Origin: Cymbidium sinense
Taxonomy: Eukaryota > Streptophyta > Magnoliopsida > Asparagales > Orchidaceae
Assembly: GCA_021442155.1 (NCBI GenBank)
Contig: CM038222.1
Span: forward strand, 23,446,923-23,510,922
Direction: 5' to 3'
DNA: 64,000 nt
In this document: piece after piece, positions 59,427-64,000 of the stretch
Layout of the letters: every line of letters starts with the position of its first letter
How positions within the stretch are numbered: the first letter of the stretch is position 1
Made by a program: the position numbers and the translations under genes
The notes under the pieces: generated by a model
The model's input: the letters and a program-made list of their open reading frames with translations, nothing else
The model's database searches: none
What the model was told of the DNA's origin: nothing

Positions 59427-59444
59427 TTCCCACCGGTGCCAAAG
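59427..59444 (-). promoter_or_regulatory. Primer-binding-site-like sequence of the Tat element
   Basis: On the minus strand CTTTGGCACCGGTGGGAA follows the LTR end (..GATGCA) after one base. It resembles the TTTGGCGCCGTCTGTGGGAA seen after 5' LTRs of Tat-type elements, with one substitution and a short deletion. This fixes the element's direction as minus. Confidence 0.65.
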
Positions 59445-59445
59445 C

Positions 59446-60282
59446 TGCATCTTAGAGAATTTTATTCGGTAGATCAGATCTTGTCTTAAAATTATCAACA
59501 CACAAGGCGGGGATATGAACAGGGGTTATCGTGGAAAACCCATTAAGGGAAAAACCACGGGGCCTTGCGTCGTAGAACTTTCACTATGTGTTCAAAGATC
59601 TGGTCCTTGCTTCTCGTTAGTTGGAGAAGAAGGTGTTCTGAGATATTAGAGTGTAGAAAATATAATATCGGTCAACTCCAGGGAGAAGTTTCCCAAAGTG
59701 GCGATCTTACGGGAACCTCTTGATCTTGAGGAGAAAGAAGCGGTCTTTTCTAGTCCTCTGAGGCGATCTCTAAGAGGACTCGATCTTGAACTTCTTGGTG
59801 GTAGCCGGTGGTGATAGATTGTCGTCGTCGTGGTTCTCGAGCTCTCACGGTCTTCAAATCAGTTGGTCCCCTCTAAGGTGAGAATGAAGCTCTATTTATA
59901 GATTTTTTGGGAGTGGCGGGGCCTTGTAAATTCATGGAAAACTCCAACCACTCCCATCGGACGTCATGCGATCCCTCGATCGATGGTGTATTTTGATGAT
60001 CGGTGCCTTAATGATGAATTGGGTGATCTTGGATTCGTTGGATTTATCTTGGCTTCGATCATTATAAATATGTCGATTTTGGTGACCATTTGGCGGATCG
60101 GGATCCATTTTCATGCTCGATAGATTGATGCGATTGAGCTCGGATCGAGACTATGATATTCTTATGTTCGTCTCATCGAGGCAGTGATTTATTTGTAAGT
60201 TTCTTTGAAATGATGGTGATTAGATCGAAGCATTTAAAATGCCTTTAGTGCTTGATCAGATTAATTTTCTGAGGATGTATCA
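59446..60282 (-). repeat. 5' LTR of the Tat element (837 bp)
   Basis: It starts TGCATCTTAGAGAATTTTATT and ends GAGGATGTATCA, the TG..CA pattern. It aligns with 50533-51279 throughout. A TATAAATA-like box is seen in both orientations (CTCTATTTATAGATT near 59889-59903, ATTATAAATATG near 60060-60071). Being on the PBS side it would drive the gag-pol transcript. Confidence 0.85.
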
Positions 60283-63200
60283 TAGGTTATATTAGTTAGT
60301 TCAGTTAGTTTAGGTTTAATTATTAGTTAGTTTTATTCAGTTTAGTTAGTTAGTGTAGTTTAGTTATTAGGTTTAAGTTTTATTTATTAGGTTTTAAGGT
60401 TTAGGTTTAGGGTTTAGGGTTTAGGTTTATTATTATTAGATAAAGTTTAGGTTTAGTTATTAGTTAGTTTAGTTAGTTTATTAGCTATTAGTTTAGTTTA
60501 TTAGTTTAGTTTTAGTTTAGTTAGTTTTAGTTATTAGTTTAATTATTAGTTTTAGTTAGTTTAATATTTTTTAGTTTAGGTTTAGGGTTTAGGTTTAGTT
60601 TAGTTTAGTTTAGTTTATAAGTTTTAGTTAGGTTTAGGGTTTACGATTTTTTGTTTAGTCAATTTAAGTTAGTTTATGGTTTAGGGTTTAGGTTTAGTTA
60701 CTATTAGTTTAGTTTTAGTTTAAGTTAGTTAGTTAGTTGTTAGTTTAGTTAGTTTATTTTTAGTTTTATAGTTAGTTTTAATTATTAGTTAGTTTTATTA
60801 ATTTTATTTGTTATTTAGTTGAGTTATTTAAGTTATTAGTTTAGTTTTTAGTTTAGTTAGTTTTTATTAGTTATTAGTTATTAGTTTAGTTTAGGGTTTA
60901 GGTTTTAGTTAGTTATTTAGAGGCTAGGTTTTTAGTTTAGTTTAGGGTTTTAGGTTTTAGTTTTTAGTTTAGTATATTAGCTTTATTAGTTATTATTAGT
61001 TAATTTACTTAATTTATTATTTATTTACTTTTTTATTTTTTATTTTTTTAGTTAATTTACTTAGTTTAGTTAGTTTAGTTATTTAGTTAGTTAGTTTTAG
61101 TTTTAGATATTAGTTTTAGTTAGTTATTAATTATTTATTTATTATTATTAATTTAGGGTTTAGGGTTTAGATTTAGGGTTTAGGTTTATGTTTTTATTTT
61201 TATTATTAGAGTTTAGGTTAAGGTTTAGGTTTAGGTTTAGTTAGTTTTATTAGTTTTATTAGTTTATTAGTTTAGTTATTTATTTTATTGGTTTAGGTTA
61301 GTTTAGCTTTTTTAGTTATTAGTTAGTTATTAGTTTATTAGTTTGTGGTTTAGTTTTGGTTATTAGTTATTAGTTTAGTTTTATTTTTTTAGTTTGTTTA
61401 GTTTAGTTTAGTTAGTTTAGTTATTATTAGTTTAGTTATTGGTTTAGTTAGTTAGTTTATTAGGTAGTTATTAGTTTAGTTTGTTTATTTTATTGTTTAT
61501 TTTAGTTTGTTTAGTTTAATAATTTTAGGTTTAGGGTTTACGGTTTAGGTTTAGTTTAGGTTTTATTATTTATTAGTTTAGTTAGTTTAGTTATTAATTT
61601 AGTTAAGTTTTTAGCTAGTTTAATTTTTAGTTTAGTTTAGTTTAGTTATTAGTTTAGTTAGGGATTAAGGATTAGGTTTAGTTTTGTTAGTTTAGGCTTA
61701 GGTTTAGGGTTTATTAGTTAGTTTAGTTTAGTTAGTTAGTTAGTTAGTTTATTAGTTTTTAGTATTATAGTTTAGTTTATTAGTATTAGTTAGTTATGTT
61801 TAGGTTTAGTTATTAGGTTTAGGGTTTAGGGTTTTTTAGTTTAGTTAATTTATTTATTTATTTAGTTAGTTAGTTAATTAGTTTTAGTTAGTTTAGGTTG
61901 AGGTTTTAGGTTTTAGTTTTAGTTAGTTTAGTTTATTAGTTTATTAGATAGTTTATTAGGTTTAGTTATTAGTTTAGTTATTTAGTTTGTTAGTTAGTTT
62001 TAGTTATTAGTTTTTTCTATTATTAGTTTAGGTTTAGGCTTTATGGTTTATGGTTTAGTTTTAATTATTGATTAGTTTAGTTAGTTAGTTGGGTTTTTTA
62101 GTTATTAGGTTTTATTAGTTTAATAGTTATTAGTTAGTAATTTAGTTTAATTAGTTTATTATTAGTTATTAGTTTAGTTTATTATTAGTTTAGTTATTAG
62201 TTATTATTAGTTTTTAGTTTAGGTTTAGTTATTAGTTTTATTGTTAGTTTAGTTTATTAGTTTTTAGTTTATTAGTTTTAGTTTAGTTTTAGTTTTATTT
62301 AGGTTTTATGGTTTAGGTTTAGTTTAGATTTTTTAGTTATTAGGTTTAAGTTTAGTTATTAGTTTTAGTTAGTTTAGTTAGTTTTTTTAGTTTAATTTAT
62401 TAGTTTAATCTTTGTTTAGTTTAGTTAGTTTTTTTTAGTTTCATTAGTTTAGTTAGTTTTATTAGTTTATTAGTTTAGTTTAGTTTAGTAAGGTTATTAG
62501 CTTTATTTATTAGTTTTTAGTTTAGGTTTTATGGGTGTTTAGGGGTTTAAGGGTTTAGGTTTAGGTTTAATTTTAGTAATTAGTTTAGTTTTTGGTTAAT
62601 TAGTTAGTTTAGGTTCTAATTTTGTTTAGTTAGTTACGTTTTAGGTTTAGTTTCATTTTAGTTTAGGTTAGGTTTAGGTTTAGGTTTAGTTTAGTTATTA
62701 GTTAGTTATTAGTTTAGGTTAGGCTTAGGTTAGTTTAGGTTTAAGAGTGGTTTAGGTTTAGGTTTAGGTTTTTTAGCTTTAGTTATTAGTTTTTATGTTT
62801 AGGGTTTTTTAGTTAGTTTAGGTTTTAGGTTTATTATTAGTTTTATTAGTTATTTTTATTTATTTATTTTATTTAGTTTAGTTAATTTATTAGTTTTATT
62901 ATTAGTTTAGTTTTTAGTTTAGTTTAGTTAAATAGTTAGGTTTAGGTTTTTAGTTATTAGTTATAGTTATTAGTTTAGTTTTTAGTTTAGTTTATTTTAG
63001 TTAGTTTAGGTTATTTAGTTTAGTTTATTAGTTAGTTTATGTTTAGGTTTAGAGTTTAAGTTTATTAGTTAGTTTATTTTATTAGTTTAGGTTTAGGGGG
63101 TTTAGGGTTTAGGGTTTAGGTTTAGTTTAGTTTTATTAGTTTAATTTTAGTTTTAGTTATTAGTTAGTTATTAGGTTTAGGGTTTAAGTTTAGGTTTAGG

Positions 63201-64000
63201 TTTAGGGTTTAAGGTTTTAGTTTAGTTTAGGGTTTAGGGTTTAGGATTACTTTAGGTTTAGTGTTTAAGGTTTAGCGTTTAGGGTTTAGTTTAGTTTTAT
63301 CAGTTTTATTAATTTTAGTTTTACTAGTTTTAATATTAGTTTTTTTAGTTTTAGGTTTTTTTTATTAGTTTAGTTAGTTTATATTAGTTAGTTTAGTTTT
63401 AGTTTTTGTTTAGTTTAGCTATTAGTTTATTAGTTTAGGTTTTAGTTTTTTATTTATTTAGGTTTTTAAAAGTTTATTAAGTTTAGTTTTTAGTTTAGTT
63501 AAGTTTAGTTTAGGGTTCAGGTTTAGGGTGTAGGGTTTAGGGTTTAGGTTTTAGGTTTTTAGTTTATTAGTTTAGTTTTATTAGTTTTAGTTAAGTTTAG
63601 TTATTAGTTTAGTTTAGTTTAGGGTTTAGGATTTAGGTTTATTAGTTTATTAGTTATTTTTTTAGTTATTAGTTGTTAGTTTATTAGTTTAATTTAGGTT
63701 TGTTTAGTTAGTTTATTATTAGTTTTTTTGGTTTAGGTTTATGGGGTTTTAGGGTTTAGGGTTTAGGTTTAGGTTTAATTTAGTTTAGTAGTTTTGTTAG
63801 TTTAGTTATTAGTTAGTTTTGTTGGTTTAGTTAGTTTAGTTAGTTTAGTTTTAGTTTGTTTAGAGGTTTAGGTTTTAGTTTAGTTTTATTAGTTTAGGGT
63901 TTATGTTTAGGTTTTAGTTTTTTTATTATTAGTTTTTATTTAGTTAGTTTAGTTTAGTTATTAGTTTAGGGTTTAGGTTTAGTTTAGTTTAGTTTATTAG
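60283..64000 (+). repeat. TTAG/TTTAGG array, right end of window
   Basis: This is 3.7 kb of TTAGTTAG, TTTAGTTTAG and TTATTAG with scattered TTTAGGG clusters (about 60390-60425, 61150-61180, 63080-63125, 63180-63290, 63505-63560, 63740-63765). The higher-order tag and GRP modules are absent. C is almost absent from the + strand. The window ends inside the array, so its far boundary is unknown. Confidence 0.85.

Larger units (their letters stand above)
50533..60282 (-). mobile_element. Tat-lineage Ty3/gypsy LTR retrotransposon, full structure but decayed
   Basis: The element spans 9.75 kb and reads on the minus strand: 5' LTR (59446-60282), PBS-like site, gag, protease, RT, RNase H, integrase, a long non-coding part with a gene in the opposite sense, and the 3' LTR (50533-51279). 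Placing an antisense, intron-containing gene between integrase and the 3' LTR is a known trait of the Tat lineage (for example Grande). TTAG/TTTAGG array flanks it on both sides. TAGGTT occurs at 60283-60288 and at 50525-50530, but is set off by two bases on the left and is common in the array, so it is weak evidence for a target-site duplication. Frameshifts and many short deletions throughout make it inactive. Confidence 0.85.

Overview
The window looks like repeat-dominated nuclear DNA of a flowering plant. The evidence is the plant-type telomere heptamer TTTAGGG, plant-style Ty3/gypsy elements (one with the antisense gene known from Tat-lineage elements), plant RTE- and L1-type LINEs, and gene fragments that look like a plant glycine-rich RNA-binding protein. 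I see no intact host gene, rRNA, tRNA or CRISPR, and the species cannot be named from the sequence. It could be a subtelomeric, pericentromeric or other heterochromatic block.

Layout. Telomere-like DNA fills roughly 1-2250, 4494-5363, 7303-31034 (with modules), 43958-44886, 49501-50532 and 60283-64000. It is always in the same orientation and almost free of C on the given strand. It is not random low-complexity DNA. A tag close to AAATTAAGTAAACYGGTAGG recurs about 19 times, followed by a T-rich segment and then a TTTAGGG-rich segment, which defines a unit of about 0.6-1.3 kb. Between 16021 and 21420 the array changes to a TTA/TTAG type with pure (ATT)n runs, and the last 3.7 kb is a TTAG/TTTAG type.

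The most unusual feature is a captured gene piece of about 390-480 bp. It occurs seven times nearly complete (2254, 6841, 21586, 25255, 27127, 29519, 44326) and twice truncated (2764, 31035), always in the same orientation. On the minus strand it reads as the end of an RRM (NGQNLDGRNVTIN in the copy at 44326), then a Gly/Ser/Arg/Tyr-rich tail, a 3' UTR and a short poly(A). Its RRM-side end joins TTAGGG repeats directly. It looks like a 5'-truncated processed copy of a glycine-rich RNA-binding protein gene that was later amplified together with telomere-like DNA.

Transposable elements interrupt the arrays. These are a 1.65-kb LTR-like block (2842-4493) with a second copy at 31116-32895; an RTE-type LINE endonuclease fragment (5364-6838, + strand); a decayed Ty3/gypsy element (about 31.1-42.5 kb, pol on + at 36.9-40.1 kb) followed by an AT-rich tandem repeat with a period of roughly 330-350 bp (42530-43957); a 5'-truncated L1-type LINE on the minus strand (44887-49500) with poly(A) and RT/RNase H remnants; and a complete but decayed Tat-lineage Ty3/gypsy element (50533-60282). 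The last has two LTRs, a PBS-like site, gag-PR-RT-RNaseH-INT on the minus strand, and an oppositely oriented intron-containing gene with its own TATA box near the 3' LTR. All coding regions carry frameshifts and stops, so nothing here is likely to be autonomously active.
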